Below are positions 1-13,600 of a stretch of DNA of 64,000 nucleotides, one piece after another. The translations under genes and the position numbers were made by a program. Where the stretch lies: contig OY282605.1 in NCBI GenBank assembly GCA_958298945.1, forward strand, positions 108,434,267 through 108,498,266, written 5' to 3'. Below the pieces are notes generated by a model. The model did not search any database, had not been told where the DNA came from, and saw only the letters and a list, made by a program, of their open reading frames with translations. Every line of letters begins with the position of its first letter. Within the stretch, counting starts at the first letter, position 1. The stretch comes from Atherix ibis (lineage: Eukaryota > Arthropoda > Insecta > Diptera > Athericidae).

Positions 1-124
1 ATTAATTTATTTTATTTTTGTAATTGAAGATAAGTCTAAATGTAGAAACTGTGGCAGGAAAGTAATTCTACTGATTTTTGCAATAATTTTATTTTTTTTA
101 TACATAAATATTTATTTCTATTAA

Positions 125-480
125 AATAGTTGCCTTTGGACAGATACAAAAGTCTTTGTTGTTTCCGCAATGCTGGAAAGCTTCAACTGGATTTGGCTCT
201 TTTTAAGTGTTTTTTGGTCTTATTGAGGAATGAACAAAAACTTCTTGATGAACATGGCCCTGTAGCAAGCAGCGTTTTCATGTTGGAGCATTCAGACCCA
301 GATGTCTGATCTGAACTCTTTTTCTAAGTATTTCAAGGATTCAATCAGCATATTCAGTAGATCACTTAACAGATTCTTTTTTCACTACTTCATGGCTCTT
401 TCAAAATGCTTTATTCCATAGAAAAACTTGTGCTCTTGATAAATAATGTTCCCCATGGGCTCATTAAAACTTTTCACAAG
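125..480 (-). pseudogene. Decayed mariner-type transposase, C-terminal part
   Basis: Read on the - strand in one main frame with several stops, this stretch resembles the C-terminal third of a mariner transposase. A run like LxQHENAACYRAMFIKKFL (about 270-210) matches the second catalytic region (usual form LHHDNAPAH..LLVREFL), with the catalytic D changed to E. Near 150-200 the pattern AFQHCGNNKDF resembles the usual closing FQ.CF..W motif. No TIRs or intact frame were seen. It looks like a different mariner lineage from the Mos1-like relic just to the right, so the two are probably separate insertions. Identification rests on motif spacing only; a profile search of the translation would settle it. 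Confidence 0.4.
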
Positions 481-822
481 TAAACTCACGGTTTTACCAA
501 GGAGAAATACATTTTTTTTTCGTTAAGCACTATATTATCGACAATCACTCAGATGACTGGAAAATTAAACAAAAGTTTCACTTACGAGCAAACACAATAC
601 AATTACAAAACTCATTTGGACTAACCGCATTGAGCTTTGGGTTAGTAACATACAAACTATTATATGGGTGGAGGGAGCGCCTCGTTACTTTTCTTCAAAT
701 ACAATTTTCCAAATTAATTATCAGAATTTAGAGGAAATTACATGTTTTTTTCGAAAATTTTTAAGTCTTCTTTTCAAAATATTTTTTTTTTGTATTTGAA
801 AAGAAAAATTTCAAAAAATCCA

Positions 823-1566
823 AATTAAGTAAAAATTACCCTGCTGATCCCACCAAACGCACAGTATCGTCTTCCGTCCGAAGCGATTTCGTCTTGGTGA
901 AGATGTTGATAGTTGGCCGAGATCAACCCACGATTTCTTGCGTTAAGGATTCTCGAAATATATCCACTTTTCATCGCCTGTTACAATCCGATGCGGGAAC
1001 GATTTTCTTTTTTGTCTGGCGAGCAAGATTTCACATGTGTTTTGGCGTCGCTCCATCTGCTTATCGTTCAATTCATTCGGTACCCATTTTCCGATCTTTT
1101 CAATCTTCCCCATGGCACGCATGGAAATGGCTGGTTGCGTAACACCCAATTGGTCCGCGAGCATTTTTTTCGATTGGGTATCGTCTTCGTCCAAAAGAGC
1201 CCCCAATTGATGGTCCTCAACCTTCCCAGGCCGTCAAAATTGCCGTCTTTAAACCGACGAAACCAATCTCAAAACGTTGTTTCTAATAAAGCACTGTCAC
1301 CATAGGCCTTCATAAGCATTCGATGCGATTCGGCAGCCGATTTCTTGCAATTGAAGCAAAAAAGCAAAGCTTCCTGCATTTGCTCTTTTTCTGGCACAAA
1401 ACTAGACATGATTACCAAAGGAAAAATGTATGTTGTACGAAATTGCTGACAATGTGCACTGATTAATGTCAAACTCAAAAATAAAATTATCACGTGTCCA
1501 TGGTAGCTTAATACGCTCACTCACACCATCTATGACCAAACAGCGGATTTAAGCTTATACACCTGG
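823..1566 (-). mobile_element. Mos1-like (mauritiana-type) mariner relic, 3'-truncated
   Basis: The transposase starts at 1409 on the - strand with MSSFVPEKEQ, followed by KKSAAESHRMLMKAYGD, the typical first helix-turn-helix of mauritiana-group mariners. After a frameshift near 1270-1200 the frame resumes with LLDEDDTQSKKMLADQLGVT, then ERRQNTCEILLARQKRKSF and HRIVTGDEKWIYFENP, which holds the first catalytic Asp (GDEKW). A stop follows ENP, then RKKSW and TILCVWWDQQG before homology ends near 823, so the second and third catalytic Asp are gone. The 5' end is visible: the outermost bases read CCAGGTGTATAAGC on the - strand and end at 1566 next to a TA (1567-1568), as expected of mariner TIR and target site. 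The matching 3' TIR was not found. Dead copy. Confidence 0.85.
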
Positions 1567-1568
1567 TA

Positions 1569-4410
1569 GTTTTTTTAGGTTATGTTAAAGTTTTTGAAAT
1601 AAAATGATTCTCAGATAAATGAACCTTTAAATACAGATAGCGTCAATTGACTCTAATCTGTCGCTTATATCAGAATTTTCATCATTTTATGCTATTCTAG
1701 ATAAACAATTAATAATTTTTGTGACGTATTATAATAGATAAATGATGTACAAAAATATAATAGTTAAAAAATGTATTATCTTTTATAATATTGCTGACAA
1801 AAAGAAGTTGCAGCACTTATAAATGTCGAAAAATAAACTTGACCGACCACCCTATGTACTGTGCGTATATATGTACTCGTATGTTATATATGATGTGGAC
1901 ATGCTCGTCCATGGCCAATGCAAGGTACCTTCATCCATGAACCAGTGCAGTACTCTTGTACAAGTGGGTACATCATCAACAAATATTGGAATTATCCCTT
2001 TTAGCATGAAAAGTATAACACAAAAAGCTTATGGTTAATCAAAAAATATTCCTTTGATAATATTTTGTACAATGTCAAAAATGTCAGAAAATAGAACATA
2101 TGAAATTTCACTAATTGGTCAGTCTCGATGCTGATCCTTGACAAGTGCACGCATAGAGACATCATTGCAAAAGTGCATACTTACTAGCAAAGAAGAGTAG
2201 AAAAATAGACAAATTTTATTTTGAAAGATTTATTAAAATATTTATACAATAAAAAAAAAGGTGAAACAAATTTATGCACCTAAACGCTAATATGTCACTC
2301 AAATCGCTTGCTTTATATGCACTTCCTTTGATGTCTGATTCGCTTCTTCAGTATTTTTTGTTTTCCTGTTCATTTTCGAAAACCATTTTGAACATGTCTG
2401 CGATAACAATTCTAACGCAGATTCTTAGCTAAACAAATCATTGGACCATAATTTGTCATCATTAGCATCATTCTTATTTTATGCAAATACATATGCATGT
2501 ACATACGCATATTGGACGTTCTGTTTCACTTTTGACGTATTTTTTCCTTAAAAGACATTTTTTTACACCTTATCACTTTGGCAAATTTTTGCCTGGTTTT
2601 AATGGCACCCACTTTAGTCAGCTATTCTATTTTATGTCACCTAAAAGAAACTCCGCCACCAAATACGGAGTACAGTCATATGTGTACATACACTCGTGCA
2701 TGCATAAAACGGTTGTCGGCATTATTCATCTATCCCCCTCTTGTATTCTTATTAGAAGGAAATTAGACAAGCTATATAAAAATTATAGAAAGGATAGAAT
2801 TAAAAAAAAGGAGAACACAAAAAATAGAGAAGAAAAACCTCCCAAAAAAAAAAAAACAATACAAACGATGAACGTGACAAATTTTCAACAATTTTAAGTT
2901 GAATCTGCGTCATTTCAGCTCATTTCTATTCAAAAAACTGTAATTACGATATTGTGTCATCAGCTAATAATATGTGTTAAACTTGTAAAAAATTATTTTC
3001 TTTTTTTTGCTTTTTATAGTTCTTCTTACTCAATTGCAAAAAGAAGAAAAAATTGCGAAAAAATTAAAAGTCGAACAAATTCTTATCATTGTACTAAACC
3101 AAACCACACTCGTACATAAAATATAGGATGCGGTGAAGATAGTGACTGCAATTACCATATTATGTACATACCATACTTGTGCATGCATACATTCCTTGTA
3201 CGTACGAGGATTAGTATTTGAATAGAAGAACTTTTAACCATGGTTCTGTCTGGAGTGTTAATTTCTCTCAGGTTTTGTCTATCAACGTTCGTGTCCTGAA
3301 TAAATGTATTTACTGAGCATAAGCCACTTTATTATTATTTTTTCCCATTTCGAACTATTGTATATAAAAATATCTTAGTAGAAAATATTATTTCTATTTA
3401 GTTCATACAATCTGGAAATAATTTTCTTTTTTTTTTCTATCTATTTGAAATTCAAAATGAAAATCAAAAGATAAATCTAGTGTAAAAAAACAACAAAGCT
3501 TAAAAATAACAATCTAGTTGCGAATAATTGAATTTTATAATTTCATATATGTTATTATGCAATTGTCGTCATACTTTTATTGGAAATTATAGTAAATAAT
3601 AAATTTTATATTTTTCTTAAATAAGAAAATCTTTTCATTTATCGGAAAATGAACTTATAAATATGTAAATAGTTTATGCAATTTGTGCGTTGCAAAATAA
3701 AATTAAATAAAACGCACTTTAAATTTAAGTTTTGATAAAAAAAAATTAATTAATTTTATTCTTAAACTTTGTAATTTTTATTGTACAATATTACTGTTAC
3801 CAAATGATCTCATGGTCATGGCGCTTTAAATTGGTCTTTGCCGCTTATCGCAGAGACCCTAAATACAAACATTTTCATAATAATTGAAAAATAATTTTGT
3901 ATATAAATTTATTCACTGTACAGATCTTAACAGCACAAATCTTTTTTTACTGTAGGCAGAAATTTCTTGTGCTTTTTTGATAATAAAAAAAAGTATTAAA
4001 TTCTGCTTATTTAAAAGAACGTCAAATATTAAAAATAATGAAAAGGGCCTAAAATGGCATAAAACATTTCGGAAATCATCTAAAACAGCATTAAATAGTT
4101 GGATAAAGTTTTATCCAATTTGATCTTCAAAAACTAAAGTTAAATAAAATAGATTTTATTTCATTGCACTAATTGGATCTCGCCATTCTGTATGAAGTAT
4201 AATATTATTTAAATGGATACAATAAAGCTTCTTGCAAGACTCGATCCTTCTACGGTAATTTTTTAATGACTTTTTCATATATTTCGTTTTGTAATTTAAC
4301 CATTACTTATGGATATTATTTATTGAATGATTTAAAGTTTAAGTATTATCTTTGTAAGCATAATCTTTTACATTGGCTTACAAGAAAAGTCAAACTCGTT
4401 TAAATCAGAC
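1569..4410. other. AT-rich non-coding DNA, no gene recognised
   Basis: No ORF here looks like a protein family. The 82-138 codon frames (for example 2481-2897) have low-complexity, Lys- or Phe-rich translations typical of AT-rich DNA. Visible items are an octamer-like ATGCAAAT at 2481-2488, many CATA/GTAC-rich short tracts, and a 26-bp segment at 3789-3814 that recurs exactly at 6848-6873. Confidence 0.5.
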
Positions 4411-4419
4411 ATTCTGGAG

Positions 4420-5420
4420 GCATACTGAGATCAGTAAGTCTCGAAATTATGCATCCTGGAAACTATTCGCATAATGAAGCCAAAGTAATTTTGAAATTGA
4501 AACTTTCACTGTTAGCTAACGCCCACTCCTTCTTCATTTATGTAATAAATTTAACATCATACAAATAGCTGTCACGAGACCTCTTGCGGTAATTTTTGAT
4601 GACTTTTTGGCACATTTTAACTGATCTAAAGTTTGGGGATTATCTTTGTAAATACGATTCCTTTTGTCCTAGTGCCGTTGGAGTTTATTTTTAGTAACCT
4701 TACAAGGAAAATACCAAAGGCGTTAAATTGAACGATCTTGAAGGTCGATGCGATCTTCCTTGTAAGGTTACTAAAAATAAAAAGGGTTATTTTTAGTAAC
4801 CTTACAAGGAAAATATCAAAGGCCTCAAATTGAACGATCTTGAAGGTCGATGGTACCAGCAAATCTCGAAATTACGCGCCTTAGGTACTTTTCGCGCAAT
4901 AAAGGTAAAATTTGGCTTTGTTGAAACCATATATAGTGCAGAATCACATTTTCAAATTTAAACCGAAAAATTCGTTTATCATGCTAAAGAATTAACGGTA
5001 ACGTTCATTTCCAAAGAAATACGAGCCCATGACACCTTCAGGCCAAAATACACATTAGAAAGTTACTTTTTATGAATACAATTACTTCTCTATAGTTATT
5101 TGAAAATTTTCAAAGCCTTATATACCGAGCACGAAATAAACCTCATCGCTGAAGAAAATTTTCGAAAAGTCGACTCCAAAGCATGTTGCTTGGTAGTTAA
5201 GCGATTACCGGCAAATTAGTGCTTTTGATTAGGAATGTTTCTCATAAGCTCGTTGGCATGTTTCTCATAGGGCCTATTTTACAAACTTTAGACCGAAAAG
5301 GTTCGCAGTACTGCCACATCACTCTGAATGGTGTCAGCCTCATTACTTTTGTGCGCTGAACATTGGAAAAATAGCATTCAATCGGCCATAACGTCTATCA
5401 AAGTTTCTCATGGCCCTGTA
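4420..5420 (-). pseudogene. Heavily decayed Tc1/mariner-superfamily (IS630-like) transposase relic
   Basis: On the - strand, three frames together give pieces of an IS630-like transposase of the kind found in many copies in insects: KIFFSDEVYFVLG near 5150 (usual SDEAHF.L with the first catalytic Asp), VYFWPEGVMGSYFFGNE-type sequence near 5060-5010 (usual VTVWCG..GVIGPYFFE), VNS..MINEFF near 4985, and FEAFDIFLVRLLK at 4830-4790 (usual LTPFDFFLWGYLK). Frameshifts and stops are frequent. The segment 4684-4852 is rearranged (see findings). The N-terminal side (5280-5380) shares a roughly 70-bp diverged stretch with 26700-26770. Similar relics occur at 21060-21625, 39070-39640 and 51240-51870. 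Confidence 0.6.
4684..4852. repeat. Direct duplication with an inverted copy between
   Basis: A segment of about 66 bp beginning TTATTTTTAGTAACCTTAC occurs at 4684-4750 and again at 4787-4852. Between them, at 4755-4781, lies an inverted copy of the first 27 bp, so a hairpin of about 27 bp can form with either neighbour. The copies differ at only a few positions. It sits inside the Tc1-like relic. Confidence 0.9.
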
Positions 5421-5929
5421 TCTAGAAACTTTGAAATTTGTTATTTGAGTAGATTTTGGGACAAGTAACGTGTTAGTCGTCGAGAGGTATTTATAGGAAA
5501 AGAAGGTGAGGATAGCTTTTAAACAAAGTGTTTGCTATTAATGGTAAGGTAAGAATAAAACTTTTTATAACAGAAAAAACGAAATAAGGGACTTTATGAT
5601 CACTATTAATAAAACTATTACGAACATAAACGGGAAAATCGATGGTTTTCTGCAGTATTTTTAACTGAAGTGATCGAATTTTTACAGGAACTCGAAGGCT
5701 TAGTAGTTCTAGTTCGTAAGTTTATATTGGTTTTAATAGGGTATTGTAAGTGTGAACTTTTTTCGAGTAGTCGAAATAGTTATTGTGAGTGGTATCCATG
5801 TTATAAGTGTGGTACAGTCCTAGCTATCGAACATCCAAGAATATCGGAGAAATTCTCCAGAGTTAATTATATTAATTAATTGAAATAAATGATTTTAGTA
5901 CAATGTAAAAGATGGAAGTTAGGATCCAA

Positions 5930-6050
5930 TTGAGTTTGAAAAGTAAGCCCGGATGCCAAACTAGGTCAAAAAATTCACACATGTCTAAAAACACACCGCG
6001 ACAATGCCATTTTCTCTCTAAAGAGGATGTAATGAAATCAACAACTCAAT
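5930..6050 (-). pseudogene. Fragment of jockey-type non-LTR reverse transcriptase
   Basis: On the - strand the translation includes DFITSSLERKWHCRGVFLD, then an F.LVWHPGLL pattern. This corresponds to the palm region of jockey-clade reverse transcriptase (usual AFLDVSQAFDKVWHPGLL). The first catalytic Asp position is kept as FLD. The same SSLERK motif occurs in the longer relic near 32070. Only about 40 codons survive. Confidence 0.6.
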
Positions 6051-9000
6051 AACACTGATGGATTGTGTCATGTTTGGAGGAGAAAGGAAATTTTTTGTTA
6101 TGGTGTGTGTACGTAACCTTTTAAAATGCAAGTGTAGAACTAAATCATCAATAAACAAAAGCAACAATTACAAATTAGCATTTTTGTTATTCCTCATTTT
6201 TCATTGCTTGTGCCAAATTTCCAAGTACTCTTCTAAGAAAAGGCATTAATTAGACTTGCTGAAATCAAACAATTTTTTAATTTTTTTTATTCCATATAAT
6301 TCTTTAACCTTTGATAATATTCATTGAAACCAAAAATTGATATTTTCTATCAAATAATATTGCATGTATTTAGATTTTTACATTGTTTTGCATTTTAAGC
6401 TTTCGATATTGTTAATGTTTCGAAAATTTTCAAATATTCAATTCAAATTTTTTTAAGCAAAATTATACGGATTTTTCTTACTTTCAAATTGTCATATTTA
6501 TTTAATTACTTTGAAATTATACAACAATATAAAATCTACTTGGCAATATTATTTTCTAAGAATATTTTTGTTCTATTGAGCAATTTTAAATATTTTTCAA
6601 GTTTTCCTTTATCATTTTAAATTTAAATCATTTATAAAAACTATTTGAGCTTTTTAAACAATATTTTTCATATTAAATTAACATTTTAAGTAGAATACGA
6701 GTATATAAGTTATTAATATAAAAAAACATAAAATATTTGAACATTTGCGTATCGTATAATGGAGAATATTTAATATAAACAATAAATAAAATATGGTTTA
6801 CATTAAATTTATATTTGAAAGAAATAAATGACTCGTGTTAGTTTACGTATTACTGTTACCAAATGATCTCATGACAACACGTTGTTTTTTGACATTTCGA
6901 TTTCTTTGGATTTTTCTGATTTTAAATTATTTATTCTACAGCATCTCAATTAAGTTTCCTTTAAATTTATATTTTTAATTAGTCTTAAATATGTTGAAAT
7001 GTGAATTTTTTATCAATTCACTTTTAGCTATTCAATTTAAATTCGGTATTTTTGCACCAATATAATTTTTGTTTATTCAATTAAATATAATTTTTTAGCT
7101 ATTCAATTTAAATTCGGTATTTTTGCACCAATAAAAAAATTTATTCATTTTCTAACAGCTTTCGCTGGTTGTCTAGAGAAAAATAATTACAAATCAAATT
7201 TTAATGAATATTTCTTGATTTTTAAAAGGGAAAAACAAAAACTATGGCAATTTAGAAAAAAAATTTAATTTAAAAAAACACGGTTTTTCCACGATAACAC
7301 AAAGCCGATTTTAAGGTTATTTTAACAAAGTTTGTTTTCCGAAAGTAAGCCTAATGAAAATTTTTTTTTTACTTTAAGGTCAAGGTAATATTTATTTTAT
7401 TTATTTTTTTTTTATCATAAGAAGATTACAAATTGATGAAATTTCTTGCGTACATAAAGAAAGAAAAGTTAATCTTCTTTATAATAAAATTTGCATAATT
7501 TTGATTAAAATATATTTGTAAAACCATACCTAATTGTTATGATATGATTTTATTTTAAATTAAAAATTTTAATTAAACTCAACATAAATATAAAAAAAAA
7601 CTATTTTACAAAATACTTACTTATGACGGTATCAAATTTTGAGACGTACACATAATTTTTATAGTATAAAGTTTTGATAAAAACCAATTATTATTAGAAA
7701 TGTCTGTCAAAACCATAATTTCGAAAATAAAATTATTCTATTTAGTTTAATTTATAAAACCGAAATTATCATTTACATAATAATAAAAGAATAAAAAAAA
7801 ATTGATTGACAAGATTATTGAATATGCAGTTTTTAAAAAAATTAATATATTCTATTGATATTTAAAGAAAGATAGCCGGTAACATTTATTGAACGAAAAA
7901 AATTTATAACGTAAATACAGTCAATTTTTTAAAGAGCACTTAACAAATGCGTACATAAGTACTTTAAGTAATTTTTGTATTACATAATATTTTATTGTGA
8001 TTGAAAAAATATATAAATTACATAATAATTTTATGGGTATATTTTTTTATTTGATATGACAACTTTTGGAAATTTGGAAAATCTATTAAATAAGAAACTA
8101 ATTAAATGTCGTTAAAATTAAATATTTATAAAAGGTTACAGAATAATTCCAAATAAATTGAAATCAAATCAAATAAATTTTTTAGATAATCTGTTACGGT
8201 TAATTTTCTATAAGCCTGTTAGGTACATATATATATATATATATACTCACGTACATATAGAATTACTAATTTTTTTCTATTAAGATCTTTAAGAAAAGTT
8301 AAAAATTATTTTCATTTTATTCGTTTAATCATTTCTTTTCCAAATATCTAATATTACTTTGTTATACTAAAAACCAAAGTAGGATCATATAATATTAAAA
8401 CGAATGAAGAAGGATTTTTATATTTAACAAAGTTGCAATCAATTAGTGATTTTTGTTTAAATTATTTTTTAATCCAAATTTTATCCGAAAATAAATTATA
8501 GAAAAATGTTTATTTTTAGTAGCTTTTTTTCAGCGTCAAAATATATCTTCTTTTCGATTTTATAAAAATGAATTGCATATTGTATTTGCATTATATAAGA
8601 GAATTTATGAATATTTGTCAAATTAATTAAAAAATAATTTTCAAAATAGAGTAGAAAATATAAAATGATTTTTTTAATCAATTATCTTCAAGAATATATT
8701 ATACTCTTTTAGTACTAAAAACTATTTCTACTTATATACTTTAGTTTTTGATTCATACGAACATAAGCTATGCATAATTAATTGAAAATATATTTGCAAT
8801 TATATCATGGACGATAGAAAACCTTTCGTTTTAATAACTAGAAATAATTAAAAATACAAAATTTATATCAATTGGAAAATAAATTCAAATAAATCAAATA
8901 GTCTTTAATTCGAAAATCATATTGAACTAGTTAGTTTTATCCTTTTTTAACTTTATATAAATATATTTTCTATACAAAATAAAAATAAAGAAAATTTTCT

Positions 9001-9544
9001 TGCAAATCTGTCAAGGCTATTACCCTTCTATAAAAATGTACAAATAATTATTTTTTTCCCCAACTCTTATGAGTTGTAATACTTGGACATACGTATATAT
9101 GTGTATATATATACATGTCCATATTTTCTTTTCAGAATAGTTTTGTATGGAATTTCTTTTTAACTAAACGTTTGTGCTAAATTCACCTATTTATAGAGTC
9201 AATTTTATCAAAGCACGCTACCATTCATACTATATTTCCGCTTAAAAAAATCGTATCCATATTATTATTATTACTAATAATATTTATTTTTAGAAATAGA
9301 AAATGTAGAAAATATATTAAGTAAAATGTTAAATGGTAATAACCCAAATTCTCTAAATTATTATACGTACACATATAAATATATTGGCAAACATATATGC
9401 ATACGTGTAAACATAGATTTTTATAATATAAAAGTATCTTTATTTGGATAAATATATATTCAAGGATACAGATTTAAATTTTTAAAAGAAAATTCCATTA
9501 TTAATTATTTCGATAAAACGATTTATATGCAATAAAAATAAATA
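6051..9544. other. AT-rich non-coding DNA
   Basis: No credible gene or element. It contains long A and T runs, a (TA)n tract at about 8228-8246, a 41-bp direct repeat (7022-7062 and 7093-7133), and the second copy of the 26-bp segment shared with 3789-3814 (6848-6873). Confidence 0.5.
7022..7133. repeat. 41-bp direct repeat, period 71 bp
   Basis: The same 41 bases, starting TTTTAGCTATTCAATTTAAA, are present at 7022-7062 and 7093-7133 without mismatch. This is a recent local duplication in non-coding DNA with no sign of function. Confidence 0.9.
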
Positions 9545-10675
9545 TTGGATTGTTCGGAAAGGAAAAGAGAACTTAATTGCATTTTTTCATAACCAACTTC
9601 CCATTTAAGCCCCATAATCATATGTATTTTGATAGCTGACATAGCAAGGCTTTCTTGTGGATAATGAAAAATTCGATTGATTCTGCACTGTAGTTTTTGG
9701 TTGATACCCTTTTAAATATGTAAAGTGAAAAACAGCATCTCGAAGATGCACCGCACGTTCTGGAAGGCCAGTTGAAGCTGATGAAGACACAATAAAGGCA
9801 TTAATTGATACAAACCGGCGAATAACAACTCGTGAGATAGCTGAGAGATTAAATTTATCGAATTTGACTGTTCATGATCATTTGAAACGGTTAGTTTAAT
9901 CTCAAAGTCTGAAATATTGGTTCCTCATCTTCTTACAGAAAAAAATGTGTGCCGTCACATTGACGTTTGTGATTTGCTTATCAAACGCCAAGAAAATGAT
10001 CTATTTTTGAAGCGCATCATTACTGGGGACAAGAAATGGGTTCTCTACAATAATGTTAAGTGCAAAAGATCCTGGAGTAGAAAAGATGAACCGGATCAAA
10101 GCACTTCGAAAACCAACATTCATCAAAAAAAGGTTATGTTATCTGTTTGGTGGTATTTCAAAAGAATCGTTTATTTCGAGCTTCTACGGAGCAACACAAC
10201 GATCAATTCTGAAGTGTATTGTCATCAGTTGGACAAAGTGAATGATTCACTTAAAGTAAAAATACCAGAATTGGTCAATAGGAAAGGTATAGAGTTCCAA
10301 CAAGATAATGCGAAACCACATACAAGTTTGACCGCTCGGCAAAAGCGTTTAGAGCTTTGATGGGATATACTGCTATACCGACCATACTCTCCAGACCTAG
10401 CACCTTACGATTATCATTTGTTCTGGTCTCCACAAAAATTTTTAGACGGTAAAACGTTTAATTCAAATGAGGAGGTCAAAAATCACTTGTATCAGTTTTT
10501 TGCCAGCAAAGAACAAAAATTTTATGAGCGTGGAATCATGCTACTGTCAGAAAGATGGAAAAAGGTATTGAATTAGACTGGACAATATTTAATTGAATAA
10601 AATATCAATTCACTATAAGAAAATTGTTTTTCATTTTTATTATTAAAAAACGAAATTACTTTCCGAACAACCCAA
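9545..10675 (+). mobile_element. Full-length but inactivated mariner (cecropia-like) element
   Basis: The ends are inverted repeats: TTGGATTGTTCGGAAAG at 9545 and, read inward from the other side, TTGGGTTGTTCGGAAAG ending at 10675, flanked by TA (9543-9544 and 10676-10677). The 1131-bp interior encodes a transposase related to the group that includes the human SETMAR transposase. It has a helix-turn-helix part TTREIAERLNLS (9815-9870), then VPHLLTEKN, KRIITGDKKW (first Asp, at about 10030), EFQQDNAKPHTS (second Asp, about 10310) and YSPDLAPYDYHLF (third Asp, about 10410), 34 residues apart as in DD34D enzymes. It is disabled by a TAA after LKRLV (9898-9900), a +1 shift just before VPHLL, and a TGA at 10358-10360 between RLEL and WDILL. 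The N-terminal third is eroded. A closely related deleted copy lies at 14382-15004. Confidence 0.93.
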
Positions 10676-10677
10676 TA

Positions 10678-13600
10678 TTTATGATAATTATTCCGAAATA
10701 TTTTTTTTCTATATAAAGAGCGTTTTGAAAAATGTTGACAAATTAACTGCCGCAGATAATATGATTTGGGTCATTGCTTTAATCATAATAAAATAAAATA
10801 AAAATCAATTACAAAACAATTATGAAATATGTAAGCTAGGTTGTTATCGATAATAATTAGGAAACCCTACAGAATAACAGAAAATCTAAAAATAATTTTT
10901 GAAGATGCTGTATGAAAAGGAAATATAATAATTAAAATATTACTGATTATATACTATAATTAATATTGCCGGTTTTATAATAATTAAAATATTATTTTTA
11001 GATTTCTTTTTAAATTACCAAAATCAGATTAAATTTCGTAAATTGTTTGTTTTGTGTGTGATGTTTTTTTTCCAAAATAAAATAATAATAGAAAAAAAAA
11101 TTAATACTAAAATTTTTTTTTAGAACAAAACATTATTTCAGTGCAAAAATTCAAAACACAATTATATAAATATAAATAATTTTATATCTAAAAGGAATTT
11201 TTATACAGCAAATATCTTGAATGTTTATTATGTAACATAAAAATATTCAGTAAATGTATATTGAGTTTATTCCCCCCAATCTTTGGTTAAAACGAAATCC
11301 AACTTTTTCTATTCTCGTAAATTTAGACATATAAAAAAAATGTTATAGTAACCAAAAAAAAACCTTCGTTATTTAAAATAATATTTTAAAAAAACCATAT
11401 AGCATTTGCTATTTTAATATATCTCATATTTAATATGAACAATTTTGTAAATACTATATTATTCTATATTTAATGCGATTATACTAATTTATTCCATTTT
11501 GTAAACATTTAAATCTGTCAATATTTTTAATTTACAACTAAGCTGTTAAATTATTCTAAATAAATATTTAGTTTAACGTTGTATGACATTATATATATAC
11601 AAATGTAAATTTTGTACACCCCCTTTAGTAGTTTTCTTCCATTGCATCGCGTACGTACAAATATTCATACATACATACAAACATAAATGTGCACAGAGTG
11701 TGTAGGAGTTGAAATTTTAGCTATGCAATAAAATGCATAGAAAAGTGCAATATATGTTAAGAAGTGCATAAGAAAATTTCCGTCTGAATAGCAAACTTAA
11801 AGTTCAACACCTTCACGACATCGTTTGCAACAAACACTTAAACAAAAAAAAGAAGAAAAAAAATGCATATGAGTAAGCTTATGAATGAGCTTACATTTTC
11901 AGATATGCATATATAATATATTCCCATATAGGACGTAGATTTATTTAAAAGACGGAAAATTTTCATGGTTCTTATAAAGAAGTGTCATTCCAAAAAGTAT
12001 TTCCGTAATAAAAAAACGACGGGGTGCTAGGGAAGTATAATTTCCATAGTCATTGTCTTAAAACGCATTAAAATTAGAAAATTCTCTCAGGTAAACTATA
12101 TACAACCTGCTTTTTAAAGCAGGCAAATAATGCACATACCTCTGCATGATATTTCTATTTTCCTAGTAATAGGACTCCAAAACATTCGTCTACATGAACA
12201 TATAGGCAAGCTCTTATAATATGTAAATATATGGTATGTAGTATAGGAAAAACCTCATTAGGACATTCCCTGTTACATAATCAGAAACAATATTTTTCTG
12301 CCCACTGAAAAATCTATCGTACCGTACATACTGACTGACATGTTCGTATTCGCTTATATTCGCACTACTATATAAAAATAGCATAAGGAAATTCATAAAA
12401 TGATAATATTCTATGTAGAAAATAAAATAATACAAAAATAGAAGAAGAAAAAAACTATATGCATTTTTTGTTTAGTTTTTTTGATAATTGACATGTATAC
12501 TACAATACATACGTACACACAGATAGGGAGGTTATTGTTGTAGGAAACTTATTTTCCTAATAAAGCAAAGACAGAAAAGAAAATTTAAAATCAAGATACT
12601 TTTTCTAAACACTTTGTCATATCTGTTTTGGAAAATTATACACCCTAAAAATCCACCCTCTTCCCCACAAATATGTGTATTTAAAAAAAAAAGGACTCAA
12701 GTCTTTGGAAATATATACGATTAGATACTAGATACGATACGATACATACATTTGTAGCTTGTTAAAAACTATAATACATTCATAAATAAAGTAAAAACCT
12801 CGTTCACTAAATGTGGCGCCACAATGTCCAGACAGTCGTGGGTGATTGTTTGCACAAATATTCATGATTTAACATTGTGTGCTGCAATATAAATGCATTA
12901 AAATATGTACGTACAAAATATACTCCTCATACAGCTACAGAAGATTACATAGCCAGCGTATGTGTACATGAAAATTATTATAGAAAAATCCACCCCTACA
13001 CCAACTACTATAAAAGTGCATAATATCGCATACACGTATCCATACAAATATGCACAAAATAAAAATTGTCTCTTCATTTCTCAATTTCCTTCTCTAACTT
13101 GTCCTCATACTAGCATTAGGATATTTTTATGCATGCAATCTATAGAATATTTATACGAAAATACGATGTTGTGTATGTGTGTGTGTGTGTGTTTATGGTA
13201 TGTGTGTATATTTGTTATAAAACTCTTACATAAACTGGAAAAATAGAAAAACAAATTAAAACTACATATTGGGAAATTTATGTCGTTTAAGCTCGAATAA
13301 CTGCAGTTACTGTAGTTACTCTCTTACAATTTGACAAACATTTACGTTACAAAAGCACAAATATCAACCACACATTGCCACCCACCAACAGATTTGAATG
13401 GGTGATGGTGGGTGGTATTGGCCAAATGCATATATGCGGTTACCTTTCGATCAGTGAATTATAGGGCAAATATTGGTAGATAAGATATACGACAAAATTG
13501 CATCGAATCCATTCGAACAATTCCGGAAGTGCAAAACACAAACTAACGATTTTTGTATTGATACTGGCACCATCTTTTAGAAATTATTACAATCGCATAT

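Noticed and set aside
2481..2897. 138-codon + strand ORF
   Set aside because: The translation ends in a Lys/Asn-rich tail from A-runs and contains no motif; it is consistent with chance in AT-rich DNA.
5670..5879. 69-codon + strand ORF with several cysteines
   Set aside because: CYKCGT looked like half a zinc finger, but no partner cysteine pair has proper spacing and the frame has no wider homology.
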